DNA of 64,000 nt from Diaporthe sp. PMI_573. Its lineage: Eukaryota; Ascomycota; Sordariomycetes; Diaporthales; Diaporthaceae. Below are positions 33,322 to 45,167 of this stretch, piece by piece; positions within the stretch are counted from its first letter, which is position 1, and each line of letters begins with the position of its first letter. Position numbers and translations under genes: made by a program. The stretch covers positions 1-64,000 of the forward strand of contig JAJTUP010000120.1 in the NCBI GenBank assembly GCA_021399435.1. Reading direction: 5' to 3'. Below the pieces are notes generated by a model. That model worked only from the letters and a program-made list of their open reading frames with translations. It was not told where the DNA came from and did not search any database.

Positions 33322-36199
33322 ATTGTGCCTTCCTCCCGGAGGCCTGTCCCTGGGCTGTAAACTAGCTTTTATACAGCTTTCACGGGCACCTTTAAGTTAC
33401 TACCTCTGGTAATTTACTAAATAGTTCTAGTTCTTTTGAGACCCGTTTATTGCCATACTGACCAGGCGGCGTGGTTTAAATAGCCCGCTAGCCAGGCTAC
33501 TTTTGACTTCTTTCTTCTTCTGACTTATAACTCACGACCTTCTAAAGCTGTCACTGTAGCCCCTCTTCTGCCTACTACTTTGAGTAATTTTCATAATACC
33601 TTCTTAATACCTTTATTATATCTTACTCGTCTAGCTTATTTAAGGGCTTCTCGCCCTTACTACTAAATAAGGCATCGCCTTCCTCTTTAGAGGGATCTCA
33701 TAATTGTTCCTAGTCTTCTTTAGCAAGCGCTTCTGGCTCTGGGCCTCTAGCCTTTATTTACTTTCATTCTTCTTCTATTGATTCTACCGGTAAAGATAGC
33801 TCTTTATATTACTTATGGTTGTCTTCCCTGTAAAGTTAGAGTAACTTGTTTATAAGGTTTCCCTAATTCATTAGGTTTAAGTCCCAAGGGGTTTAGTAGT
33901 AATCATGCCGGCCTTATTATAAATCTTCTTACTATCTCTTTCTCTTTAGAGTTGTCCTCCTCTAAATAGAGCGATACCTTGATTATAACTCAAGGCAAGT
34001 CCTTAAAGGTAGCTAGTAAGTAGCCCGCTATTATCTTGTAAACTCCTTAAACTCGTTGTAAGGTAGCAGCAAGTGTTGCCACATTGCTGAGCAAACTAAA
34101 CAAGAGGGGACCCCCGAAAGTACCTTAAACCCTAAAGGGACTGGCTTCTTCTGCCGGTAAGTTTATATAGTTGCATATACCTGCTGAGGCTCTTAAGTAT
34201 GCAATGCCTCCCAGCTAGTAGCGTGTAGTAGTAGCCCCCAGGGACATTGTTTAAACCTTGCACAACCTGTCTGGGCGAGACAAGAGGGTATAGACTTAGA
34301 GTTGGGTGATCCAGTCCCGAGCCCCTTACAAAGCCTGTATGTATAGCTTTCTTAAGAGGTTTGAGGAGAATGTGCCTTCCTTGTAAGAGGATATACCCTA
34401 TATTGTGACTAGTTTAGGGAGCTTTTGGTATAATTGGTACATTAAAAAATATTACTTGCCTTATATAATGGTAAGTATTCTTCTATCTATTGTTGTTATT
34501 TCTATTAACCTTTATAGGGGGATCCTTTAATCATTGAGTTAATTGCCGACCTATATTTTACAAGAGCCCTTTTAAGGAAAATTACCTAGGCTGCAAATCC
34601 TCCTCTATTAATAGTATAGGAGAACTAGCTATTAACCTTATAGGTTTGCCTGGTCTAAACCTTAATAAACCTATCTATAAATAGACTAAGCGGTGCTTTG
34701 GTGTTTTAGAAAATAGTAGAGAACCTAAAGTATAAGAGAGGCTCTTAGGAGAAGAAATAGATTAAGGTTGTAAATGTAAATCCTCTATATTTTGAGATAT
34801 AATTATATGCTAATCTACTTAGGACTTGGCCATTATGGAGGCTAGTGTCTTTTAGTTATAGGCCCTGGCTAATTCATACCTACTTTATCTGGTATAGTTT
34901 AGCTTGGCTAACTCAGTAGATATCCTTTATAAGAAGATCTTAAGAGACCTGGTTAATACTTGCTGTGGGATGCCGTGTCTAGTCTCGGCTAATAATGGGT
35001 TTCTGGTTTAGTATGGCTTGGTTTAAGGGTTTCTCTTAGAGGTTTCGCGGATTATAGATAATGCTTTTAGGGCCTGGCTGGAGGGGTTTCTGTTGTTGCT
35101 GCAGGAGATGACCTATGGGATGTAGATGGCTTTTCCCTGCTAGTTGCTTGGAGATATGGTGGCTTGGTAATTGGTGCTGGTAGAGAGGGTTTGGTTTTTT
35201 GGGAGTGGGGATAACGATACCCTTGTGTTGCTTTTTTGGAGACCCTTCTAGTCCCCCTTTAACCTAGATATTTCTAAGGTTGTTTGCGCTTAATTCCAAT
35301 GTGTTGATTTTTCAAACCTTTCTCTACTTATATAATACTTAATGGCCTCTCGGTAAGCCTTTATCTAGAAATATTTTCCTATTATTAGGCTAGTATTAAG
35401 TTTACTAGTTAGTCTCTTGATACTTATTAAATTAATATTGGCTTTATTGGCTGGTTATTTAACACTTCTGGCCTTTATAGGCCTGTTATTGTTCAATTTG
35501 TAGCCGTTTTCTGCGGCCTCTACTAGTTTAATTTTAGGTTCTTTTTTGATTTCTCTTTAGTTCTCTCCCTTTTTGGTACTTCTAAATGGTTTTGTCTACT
35601 AATATCTTGCCTTCTGGTATCTATGAATTATATTTACTAAGCTACCCCTTTTACTTTATTAAGTAATATATAGTATCCCTGATTTCCTAGTAGTCTTAGA
35701 TTTCCTCTAGCTCTTATTTAGCTTGTTTGTCCTCTAGATCTGGTAGATCTAAGATGTCTTTTGTTAGGTCCCTTAGGTTCTTTGCTATCCAAGGCTCTAG
35801 CTAGCTTACGTGGTAAATGTGGTATATTTGTGAGTACTTTTCTAGGAGGGTTAGACTATAGGCCTGCTTACCTACTTGAGACATGATCTTGAATAGGCCA
35901 ACCCTTTATAAAGCAAGCTTTTTGTTTTTTAGAAGTAGATGCTTAGTTGTTAGCGATATCTATTGGCTGATCTTAAATTATATAGATTAGTATTAATTGT
36001 TATAATTTTAGACCTGTGTCTTAACTACCTGTTTCTAGTTTTCCTCGTAGTTTGTTTAAATTTACTAAAATTTCTCTATATGTTCCTTAACTGCTGGTAC
36101 CTCCCTCTGAGAAATACTATTCTTAGTAGGCTATTTATTATATAGGATAGTAAAAAACGGTTTGTAGCTAAAGAGAGCTTTAAATAGGCTTATCTTAAT

Positions 36200-38700
36200 T
36201 ATAGCGCTTTATACTGAATTATATATAAAGAATATAGTATATAACAGGTTTGGCTAGTTCTAGATATTTTTTACTATAAATGTCTTTAGATATTATTTCA
36301 AGGTTTAGTTTATCCTTTCTATTTATGTATTACCCTGTAGGTGGTAAGTAGTAGTATATTAGGTTTTAATCCTACTTAACTAGTAAAGTATCTTCTAGAA
36401 CTTGTTAATAAAGGTTGTACCTCTATTAGTTATGATTTTTTTAGGTGGTCCCTATTTATACTTAATCTCCCTGTAGAAGATTTTAGCTAGTTTAGCAGTA
36501 TTTATTATTGTATTTACTATGATAAAGAAACTCATCTTGGTATAATGATCTATTATAACTAGAATTGTATCTACTTTCTTGCTATTTCTAATAGTAGTTG
36601 GAAGTTTAGTAATAAAGTTTATGCTAAGTTCTTATATGGGGCCTGATAGAATTGGTAACAAAGTAAGCTTTCTATACAGGTAATAATGTAGCGTGGATAT
36701 ATATTAGTATGTTGTGCAAGAGTATATATAGTCTGCGATAGAGGTTCTCAAGCCTGGCTAGTAAAAATGTCTTTTAACCAGGATTTGTATCTATGTCTGC
36801 CCCTAGTGTCTGCTTAGCGGCTCATTGTGGTAGGTTTGCAGGATCTCCTATTATAAAGCTTCTTGTTCTAACATATATATATGTCTCTTTTAGTATAGTA
36901 ATCTGTCTTAAAACTTATAACTAGAATTATTTAAAATAGTACTGTTTGAGGATTTAATTCTTTTAATAATGGCCTAAATCTTAAGGTCTTTCCCTTAGGC
37001 TTTATGTATTAAGTCTAATAGTAGAGAGTAGAGCCCTTGGTGTATTATGCCTGTATCGCTAATGTATATCTAGGCCCGGACTCTTGTTATAAACTATCCC
37101 TACAGGGGAGCCGTAGACTTAAGCTAATGCTCTATTAGGGAGGAATTGAGTTTTAAGATCTCTTATACTTTAATACTTCTAACTATAGCCTTAAACTAGG
37201 CCTGCCATTAGTCTTTTAGATAGGATTATAAGTTTTTCCTAATAACTATAACTATCTTTAATTCTAGAGTTGGGATCTAACTTAAATTTAGAGGCTTTTT
37301 TTCTAATATATAGTTAGGCCTTCTCAACGGGCCATCTACTAGGTTTGTTCTCCCGAAACAATGTTTAATAGTAAAATCGAACCCAGCTAAATATATAAGC
37401 TATCAAACTTGTTTTTATGTTAGTTCTTTTTGCTTTATAAAGTTGCGGAGATTGTTATAATTAGAAAGAACTATAACTGGCTCTTGTGTCCCTTTAAGGT
37501 ATTGTTGCTAATACTTGAAATTCTTAATAATGGTACTTAGCTCTTTATTATAAGTTATTTAGTAGAGCTTAGTTCCTAAAAACTTCTTTAATTAAAAAGT
37601 AATTAGATGTTATTGGGATTTATCTTTATTTCGGTATTGCTGTAAAATTATAGATATAGTAGCTTTATTTAATACATTATACTTGATTTGTATAGGGAGC
37701 GTAGGGTTGTAATGTTAGAGAAGAGGTGCCTATTAAAACCTTATCTTGAGCTTTTTAAAGGCCCTTTATATTTTAATATTTTCCGGGGCTAAGAGATTAA
37801 TTTTTCCTGGTTTTTAGCTATATTGTATCCCTTTTAATTGTTTGTTGAGTAGTTGTATAATTTTCGAGTAATTTCTAATAAATCTTTAGTAGAAGTTATA
37901 GAAATTTAAAAAAACTTAAATGTTGTAATAAATTATTAGTATTGGCTATTCTTAGATAGTTCTAATTTTATTAGGGTCTATTTAGACTCCTTTCCTTCTA
38001 ACTAAAAATCCTAAAAACTTAATCTCTTTTTAAAAAAAGTAGTATTTCTTAATATTACCATATAACTCTACTATTACAAGATAATCTATAATTATTCATA
38101 TATACTTCTTGTACTCCTCTTTGTTTTCTAAAAAAATTAAAATATTATCTAAATAAATAATTATATAAATATTGATATAATTTCTTAAGACTTCTATAAT
38201 AAAAGATTAAAATATAGCTAGAGTATTAGTTAATTTAAACGGTACTATTTTAAATTTATAATAACTATATTGTGTATAGAAAGCTGTCTTTTATTTATTA
38301 CCCTCTTAGATATAAATCTAATAATACGTGTCTGTTAAATTGATCTTAGAGAAAAACTATATGCCTGATAGTTGATCTAGAATCTTTGAAACTAGTGGTA
38401 AGGGGTATTGATTTTTTATTGTTATTTTGTTAAAAGCCCTATAGTTAATATAGAGTTAAAGGGTTCTATCTTTTTTTAGTGTAAATAAAACTGGTACACT
38501 AGTGGGATTTTTGTTATAGGCGATTTGTTTTAATTTTAAACTTTCTTTAAGCTATTTCCTTAAGACCTTAAGTTCTATTAATAATAGTGGGCGTAGAGAT
38601 AGAAAAGGGGGTAAAGTTCCCTTCTTTAGATCTATTGTGTGATTTGCCTTCTTTCTTAGTAGTAGCTTCTTGGCTCTGGCTTTAATAAAAAATGTCTTTA
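36200..38700 (-). pseudogene. Second Gypsy pol relic: RT and integrase
   Basis: The minus strand reads RT at 38.5-37.9 kb: NRYPLPLVSKILDQLSGI, NLTDTYYQI, KTAFYTQY, IIYLDNILIF at about 38130-38162, then KEIKFLGFLV. Integrase core text (KKVDTILVIIDHYTKMSFF) lies at 36.48-36.60 kb. The catalytic YLDD is YLDN here. Interrupted by many stops. Confidence 0.82.
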
Positions 38701-39399
38701 TCTCTGCTAATTATGGGTATATTTGAGATGGATCTAGAGGTGGTTTCTCCTCTTTGTCTATCCTTTAGGGTTTCTATTAACTATCTTCTTTTTATCCTAT
38801 TATACTAAAAGGTTCTGCTGTGGGAAAGATTGTATAATAATAGGAGACCTTTTCCTGATTTCTTATAAAAGACTTTATAGTTTATTCTACTATACAAATC
38901 TTGTCCTATTAAAGCTACTAATTCTTTAGACGGCTTTTAAGCCTTATTTGAAAATGTTCTAAACCTAGGGTACCTAAGAGTAAAACAGATTCTAATTAAT
39001 TCCTTTAAATTATAATACAATCTTATGTCTTTTTCCTTTAATTTCTAAAATAATCTTTAAGTAATAAGGGGACTTAATAGATATTATAAGTAGAAACCTT
39101 AGTTTCTTAGACTCCTACTACAGGTATTGATAACTTTGTAGATAATTTAAGACTAAACTTTTTGATAAAAGAAATACTAACTAGGTCTATTTATACCTAT
39201 GTATCTAGATTAATCTTGATATGTTTTTGATTATGCTTTATAGCTATTTTGCCAGAGATTGTAAATATTTTCTAGACTTTAACTATTTCTTTTTCTACTT
39301 CCAGGTATAGTTACTAGTTTTTCTTTTTAACCTTAGATATTGTTTCTATAGGTAGTTGAGAGGTACCTTAGCTCCCTCTTCCTTAGTTCTAACCTCGAT

Positions 39400-40530
39400 A
39401 GCCCCTAGACTAATAGTTACCACGGCCTTATACTTGATTTACCAATGCTATAGTTTCTGCCAGTACTGGGTAGTCTGGAGAGTAGTGGTAGGTACTTCTA
39501 CACCTGTAGTATGTAGTTGTCTTGCCTGTTTTATCTAGAGGATTTAGCTTTAGGGTTGCTTTAGAGGTACTTCTTTAAGTGTTCCGATTTGGCTAGGTAT
39601 AAGAACCCCTAGCTCTTAATCCTTGGCCTCTTCCTTAGCCTTGCTGCTGTGGATAATTTTGAGTTCTACCCTGTATATTCAAAGTACTTCCTAAAGGGCT
39701 TCCCTCTTGTCCTTTCTTGTTAGGGATTCTGTTGATTCCCCCCTTTTTTAGGCCTACCTCCTTATGTTTTCTCTTTTTTACTTTTTCTAGGGTACTAACC
39801 CAGATTGCTTAGGTAACTCTGACTATCTTGTTCCTAGTTTCTAGTATACTAAGGGTGTATTTTGTTTAAATCTCTAATAATATCTATTTTAATAGCTTTG
39901 AGAGAAAGAATTTGGCTCTTGAATTATTACTTTTTATTTCCTGTTCTAATTCTAATATTTTAAGATATTAGTAAAAAGTCTATGGGTCTTGGTTTTCTCG
40001 TTAGTAGGCGGTATTGATTAAGCTTTGAATAATGCTTAATATACCTTGGGGATCTTTCTTGAAATTGGAGCTGAAAGTTTGAACTTGTCCTACTTGTAAT
40101 AGTTGAATATAGACTTGTTTTCTTTTCTTAAGGATTTTATATAAGTATCCTAATAATTTCGGCACTCCTTCTCGATATAGTTTAATATATGTATTACCTT
40201 TATCTTATCATTATAGAGGGTTTGTAGTTATGAGATATAGGCCCTTTCTAGGTCTATTATCTAGCTATTATATTGTTAAAGGGTACAGGCTATAGGTAAT
40301 GAAGTAATATTGGCCAGCTTTAAATCTTTTGGCTTAGCTTTGATAGCTGTTTGGACTACTTCTAGAGTATTGATTCTCTATTGAAGTAGTTGATTGTGTT
40401 CCCGTTCTTATACCAAGGTATTATTGAGCTAAACTATTCCCGAACTGCTCTTGCTATTGTTGTGACTTTCTTAGGATCTTCCCCTTTTTTTACCGGTCTT
40501 TGGTGGCATTGTGGGTAGTGTGTGAAGAAG
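39400..40530 (-). pseudogene. Second Gypsy gag relic
   Basis: The likely gag start is the ATG in MPPKTGKKRGRS at about 40510 on the minus strand, 30 bases inside the right LTR. After a stop the frame continues through coiled-coil-like text (NTLVQERE; ALYNDKIKVIHILNYIEKE). The body toward 39.4 kb is too eroded to define a zinc knuckle with confidence. Confidence 0.6.
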
Positions 40531-40539
40531 AATTAGAAT

Positions 40540-40726
40540 TGTAATGGGCTCTGTACTAGGCACAATGGTCTGGTGAACTGGGAAGGCTAACATGTGTATT
40601 AGGTGTAGGTCTGGTGTAAGATTGATTCTTGCTCCCGCTAAATTGAGATGTGGGGGCTTTGGGCCCTTTTTTAGATGTGGGGGCTTTTTGCCGGGGCTTC
40701 CGCGTGGCTTTCGCCTGGGCGTTACA
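40540..40726 (-). repeat. Right LTR of second Gypsy element
   Basis: 187 bases, TGTAATGGGC to GCGTTACA, same length as the left copy. This is the 5' LTR in the sense of transcription. Confidence 0.9.
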
Positions 40727-41288
40727 GTGTTATACAACGGTAAATTCCCTGACACATAGCTTGTTTGATTATAAAAACATAATATATTAACTAATTACCT
40801 CACTTCTAAATAAAGACGTTGCTTCTTAAATTAGGCCTAGACTTTACATATATAAAGTTTTAAGATTATTCTTCTAGAATAAGATAATATAGTATTCTTT
40901 TTAAATCCCTATTTTAAATATTGAGAACTGGCCTTAATTATTGTAAATATTAATATCTAAATGTTTAGTATTATAGACTTGAAAATTCACGCAGTGTTTT
41001 CCCACATTGCTCTGACGCGAGCTATTTTGATTCGACAGCATTAAAGCTGTAGCTCTGAAAGCACTTACTATAGTCGACAAGCCCTCTTTTGATGCTCGCG
41101 CCCGTCTTTGTAGAGGACTGTACTTGCAGGCAATAAGATTAAGGTTACCTCTAATGTTTAAACAAAGTCCATCCGACTAAGTATATAATTTCATTCGGCC
41201 TACAATTAAGTCAAGTGTCTGCAACAACTCTTGATATGATTTCTAGCAACACAAGCGGCATATTCATCCATTTTACAATCCCATCCAA
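40727..41288. other. AT-rich boundary of transposon block
   Basis: AT-rich to about 40980, after which composition returns to normal. No gene recognised; marks the right edge of the RIP-affected block. Confidence 0.45.
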
Positions 41289-41712
41289 CACAGTGTACTC
41301 TATGAGGATGATGAACTGAACTACTAGGAGATCAGCGACTACAACAAGGAAACAGCCAATGCAATTCTCAGGCTAAACCTTCAGCTTCTACTAGAATGCC
41401 TCCGTGGACGGCGACAACCTAACGACTGCAGCTCACCCGGATGCCCCATCCACAAGGAACACAAGCTTATAAGCTGGCACTACGAACAACGACAACCAAA
41501 GTCGGGAAACGACAACGATTGTCTGTAGAGGGATAACAGTTGATCAAGGACCACAGGTCCCTATGTGCAACACAAACAGCAAACTACGCACATCCTGAGA
41601 GCAGAAATCAACGGAAAAACTTACAGCACACAAGGACGATTCTATCTACATAAAGCAAAGAAAGCGGATATTTGCACCCAAAAAAACGGATGCCGCACCC
41701 AATTTGTTTACT
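41289..41712 (+). pseudogene. Decayed unknown gene with Cys/His cluster
   Basis: One plus frame stays protein-like for about 140 codons with only a few stops (TAG after DELNY, TAG and TGA near 41525-41541). It includes ETANAILRLNLQLLLECLRG, a Cys/His cluster CSSPGCPIHKEHKL, a basic stretch, and RAEINGKTYSTQGRFYLHKA. The CxxxxCxxH spacing could bind zinc. I do not recognise the family. It may be the remnant of a host or element-borne gene. Confidence 0.4.
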
Positions 41713-42050
41713 AAGCAGCGCTGCAGCCAATCAGAGCGCTCCATGCCTCTAAGAGCGTCTGTACCTCTACGGAGTAAGCTTTCAAGCTACAGTGGGGAGT
41801 TTGGAGCGAGTCAAGAGGCTTTCAGCCTCCGGGAGCAACTTGTAGAAAATACGCAAATTCGACGTATTTGTAGGATTGCATTTATTAATTTGTTCAATTC
41901 TTCTATAGTTCGGGACTCAGCTGTGACTCACACAACCCTGGCCCATCAGAATCATCTAGGCCAACTCCATGCAGCTGACTATCGTAAAGGCTAAAACCGT
42001 TGTAAACCTTATCTGTTTTCACGGCCACTGTTGAACCAGCACGCTACGCC
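41713..42050. other. Short spacer, no gene recognised
   Basis: Contains a 96-codon plus frame (41704-41994) without family resemblance. Nothing else seen. Confidence 0.4.
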
Positions 42051-42853
42051 TCACTCAGGGTCTGCAGCTAGGTCATTCTCGTTTACCCACACCAACTCAT
42101 TATATACTGTAGTGGAGGGCGCAATCGTGCCGCCCTGAGCATTTTGTTGGGTGACTGGGTCTGTTTGCAGCTCTGGCAATTGGCTATGGCTGTCTGAGAC
42201 GAACCTATACGCCGGGACTTGAGACTGGAGGTTGCGAGAAATTCGCTCTTCGGAAAGGGTGTTCTTTTCGCTTTGGCTGCACAGCCTGAGGTCTTCGGAA
42301 TGATGGCTCCATGCGAAAAGAAGTAGTTTGTGGCGGGTGCGACCGCTGAGAGCTTTGGTTCTTGACGTGATAGCACTCACTGATCGGTCAACAAGGCGTC
42401 TTGAATCGTAGATCTCCTGACTATTCAAGCCCTCTTGCTTGAGCTCAATCAACGTTTTATCCTCCTCTGCTGACCATTGACCATATCGCTGGACAACGGA
42501 ACAGGGGTGAGGAAGTCGAAATGTTGGACTTGATAAGTCGAAGGGTCAAATAATTGAATCACGACATAGTGACTCCTCTCTCCTGCTAATTCAACCTCAA
42601 TAGGAATGACGCCCCAGTGGGTGTGGATATGGAGCAGGCCATTTATACCATTATTGTCCTCTAAGATACGTGCCCATCCTGACCTGCTTGTCTCAGATTT
42701 GGTGGTCCAGAAATGTGTGAAGCCATTTGTCTCAGTAAAAGTCACGTTCCGCCTCCATCCGGGTTTGCTTGATGGTAGATGGTCGAGAGTAACATAAGCA
42801 TTGGGTATACCTTGTCCAAGTGCGTTAATTACTCTACAGATGAGCGGCGCTGT
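42051..42853 (-). pseudogene. Myb/SANT-domain protein, frameshifted
   Basis: Minus-strand exon begins after an acceptor-like CTAAACAG at about 42853 and reads LICRVINALGQGIPNAYVTL, then FTHFWTTKSETSRSGWARIL and HIHTHWGVIPIEVEL, to about 42480. A one-base shift near 42480-42500 then gives YGQWSAEEDKTLIELKQEGL, NSQEIYDSRRLVDRSVSAIT and SRTKAL. The second part is a Myb/SANT repeat with Trp at the start and the usual EED and R.S.A pattern. The tail (to 42051) is polar and low-complexity. The N-terminal exon is unassigned. The shift implies a pseudogene or a sequencing error; a DNA-binding role is likely for the intact relative. Confidence 0.6.
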
Positions 42854-43259
42854 TTAGATGGTAAGAGGAGACGAGCAGAAAATCAAAGATATTGTTTTAT
42901 GTACTGAATTCTCTAGACTGGTTTTATAACATTTCAAGTTGGCCAACTAGTTGTTTATACAGCATGGCTCGGTTCTTTCTAAAGTCTGTGTCAATTATTT
43001 AAACGACTGTACTTTATCATGTAACTTACCGCTAAAGTTGGGAAAGGTTCTTTTCATGGTATTCCGCAATGTGGAAGTACATTGTGAAATTTTAATGGGT
43101 GATAGAAATTGCGGAAGAGCTAAACGGAAAGTACCTGTAAAATATCGCACCGTTTAGATCTGATCCTGGAATTTTAGACTGGTGTAAAGCCAACTTGATA
43201 TCTTAACATCACCGTCTTTAAAACGCCACCCGCGGGATCATGTTTCTTACCACACCATC
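42854..43259. other. Spacer, no gene recognised
   Basis: Could hold the missing 5' exon of the Myb-domain gene on the minus strand, but no start or splice donor is convincing. Confidence 0.35.
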
Positions 43260-43277
43260 CCGAGACGCAACTTTGGG

Positions 43278-43610
43278 GATTGACTTCCGTGACAGGTACG
43301 AAATGTTCGGAGCGTCTATGGCGACCTTGTCCCCAATTACACCTATATCGGCCACATAGGCCTGCCGCCCAAATACCGGCAGCTGTTTGTGTGGCGGATT
43401 GATTGTACCGCAGGATCCCCGTTCTCGGCCGATACGGCCTACCTCGGCCTGCAAAAGAATTGTAATAAGTACATCAACATCCTGGGAGACTTTGTCGACA
43501 TTATCGCGGCGCCGTTAGGATCGGATGGCGGCGGCAGCATCAATGCGCAGGACATTTATTTCCCGATAAACATAGAGTGCCAGAAACAAATTACTATTCT
43601 GGTACAGTAA
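43278..43610 (+). pseudogene. C-terminal fragment of an unrecognised protein
   Basis: Plus frame with protein-like composition: VPNYTYIGHIGLPPKYRQLF, VWRIDCTAGSPFSADTAYLG, then DFVDIIAAPLGSDGGGS and QDIYFPINIEC, ending at TAA 43608-43610. It opens shortly after an acceptor-like GACAG at about 43293-43297, so it may be a last exon. GC-rich codons suggest it escaped RIP. No domain recognised and no upstream exon located. Confidence 0.4.
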
Positions 43611-43702
43611 GATACAGCACTGTACCCCCTTGTTCAAATCCTTCTTAACGGCGTACTTTAACCTATACTGTACTTTTAAAGTCTCTTTGAAGCCCAGTTC
43701 TT

Positions 43703-44390
43703 TTGCCGACCATCAAGACTATGGCGTGCCCGCAAATAAACTCTCGTTGCCCAAATATCACAAAACTGGCGACAAGTCTCCCGTCCAAGACATCGGCATC
43801 AGCACCTAGCAGTCCGTGTCTGCAATTGTTGCCGTTGTCATTACCGTCGCCGTCGCAGGCCTCAAGCCCTCGCGCAGCCCAGGTGGATCAGCTGTCCAGT
43901 GACTCATTGCGGGCCTTCGAGATCCTATCGGCTTCCCATTGCGGTAAATATACTAGGCCGCCGTGGGTTAAAATCACTGTGTCAGAGGAAGAGTACGAGG
44001 CTCTCTGCTCTGCTGTCGACGCTGCCGAGCTGCCGTTCCGCCACGACTATAACGCCGACTCCCCAACTCCTCGTCCTACAAATAACTGAGTCGCCTATCT
44101 ACAATACATTTAAGATATATCTCGCAAGCCTTTTAGCATATCTCCTGCAGCAAGCTATCTCCTCAGCCGCTACAGGGGCCCCGAGTAAAACTGCCGCGAG
44201 CAACATTCGAGACCTCTATGATCTCATCACCCACCACGTCGAGCTCAAAACGACGCCCTCTGCTGCATACAAGCTCCGCGGCCGAAAGGTACCTGATATC
44301 TCCTTTTGCTACATAAGACCTGCTAGGGCCTTTGCGTCAAGTGAGAAGAAGCACTCTAGTTGGGATGCCAGACAACAGCGGCGAATCTAA
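43703..44390 (+). pseudogene. Unknown fungal family protein, one frameshift
   Basis: Frame 1 (43703-44089) has a Ser/Pro-rich N terminus and then a conserved-looking core ending ELPFRHDYNADS. A one-base shift near 44055 continues as PQLLVLQITESPIYNTFKIY, then ASLLAYLLQQAISSAA and SAAYKLRGRKVPDISFCYI, ending at 44390. The join resembles a common but uncharacterised fungal family whose core reads FRxDYxxxxxLVLRMPSPxHD. I know no function. The frameshift suggests a pseudogene. Confidence 0.55.
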
Positions 44391-45167
44391 TTACACCTTC
44401 TGGGGCAATATTTAAAGCAGGAATGCAGGGCTCCTAGATAATTAATGTATAAATTTTGAGATCGGTATAGCTCTACAGTATATATCAATGAAAGAAGATA
44501 GTTTAGGGCCTCCTAACTGTAACCACTCTGCCATTAGTAGCCAAAGGTCGCCATGCCGTGGTTAACATAGAATAGCAGCATTGCCAGGCTCTATTAGAGG
44601 CATTCTGCCAAAATATATAGTCGCCCTTACCCCACCTCTAATCCACGCAAATCCACCCAATCTACGTTATAGAGCTCTAAAGCGGGGTTGTTAGAGAGCT
44701 TAAAGGTAGGTGGTGGGGTAGTTTAAGCTAGGGGTATATAGGATTAAGTATGCTGCACGCTTAAATATTTGTACTGGGTGGGCGGAAGGTAAAAGCTGGG
44801 TGGGCGATGACGAGAAGCTGGATAGGCATATACTAACGCCGCTGTCTTACGCTACTTACCGATATGCTGACTAAGTCAGCCCGGCCTACTTCTATCCTCC
44901 GACCAAGCCTCAAACAACAGGTACAGGAAACCCAACAATATCCGATTTCTCCTTTAAGACATGCGCAAGCCATTAAAGATCCTCAACAGATAGGCAAATA
45001 AATTACCTCTGCAAGAGAGAATTTAGATATCCAGAGCCACACATCTTATTTGCGCCGTTTATTGAATAAGCAGGATCCCGGTCCTCATTCCTCAATGGGT
45101 CAAAAAGGTTAACATCTCGTTATATATAAACGCCTCTTCTTTGGCCAGTCGCTCAATCCTCTAACCA
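44391..45167. other. Spacer upstream of kinase pseudogene
   Basis: No gene seen. TATATATAAA at 45121-45130 lies about 40 bases before the kinase start codon and is probably its TATA box. Confidence 0.4.

Larger units (their letters stand above)
33135..40726 (-). mobile_element. Second Gypsy LTR retrotransposon, 7,592 bases
   Basis: Direct repeats of 187 bases at 33135-33321 and 40540-40726, each starting TGTAATGGGC and ending GCGTTACA (TG...CA with TGTAA/TTACA inverted ends). Minus-strand coding: gag next to the right LTR, RT near 38 kb, integrase near 36.5 kb. Flanking 5-mers (CCTAC left, GTGTT right) do not match, so no target duplication remains. The interior is strongly AT-enriched with stops. 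Sequence from 33322 to about 36200 could not be assigned beyond being part of the element. Confidence 0.88.
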
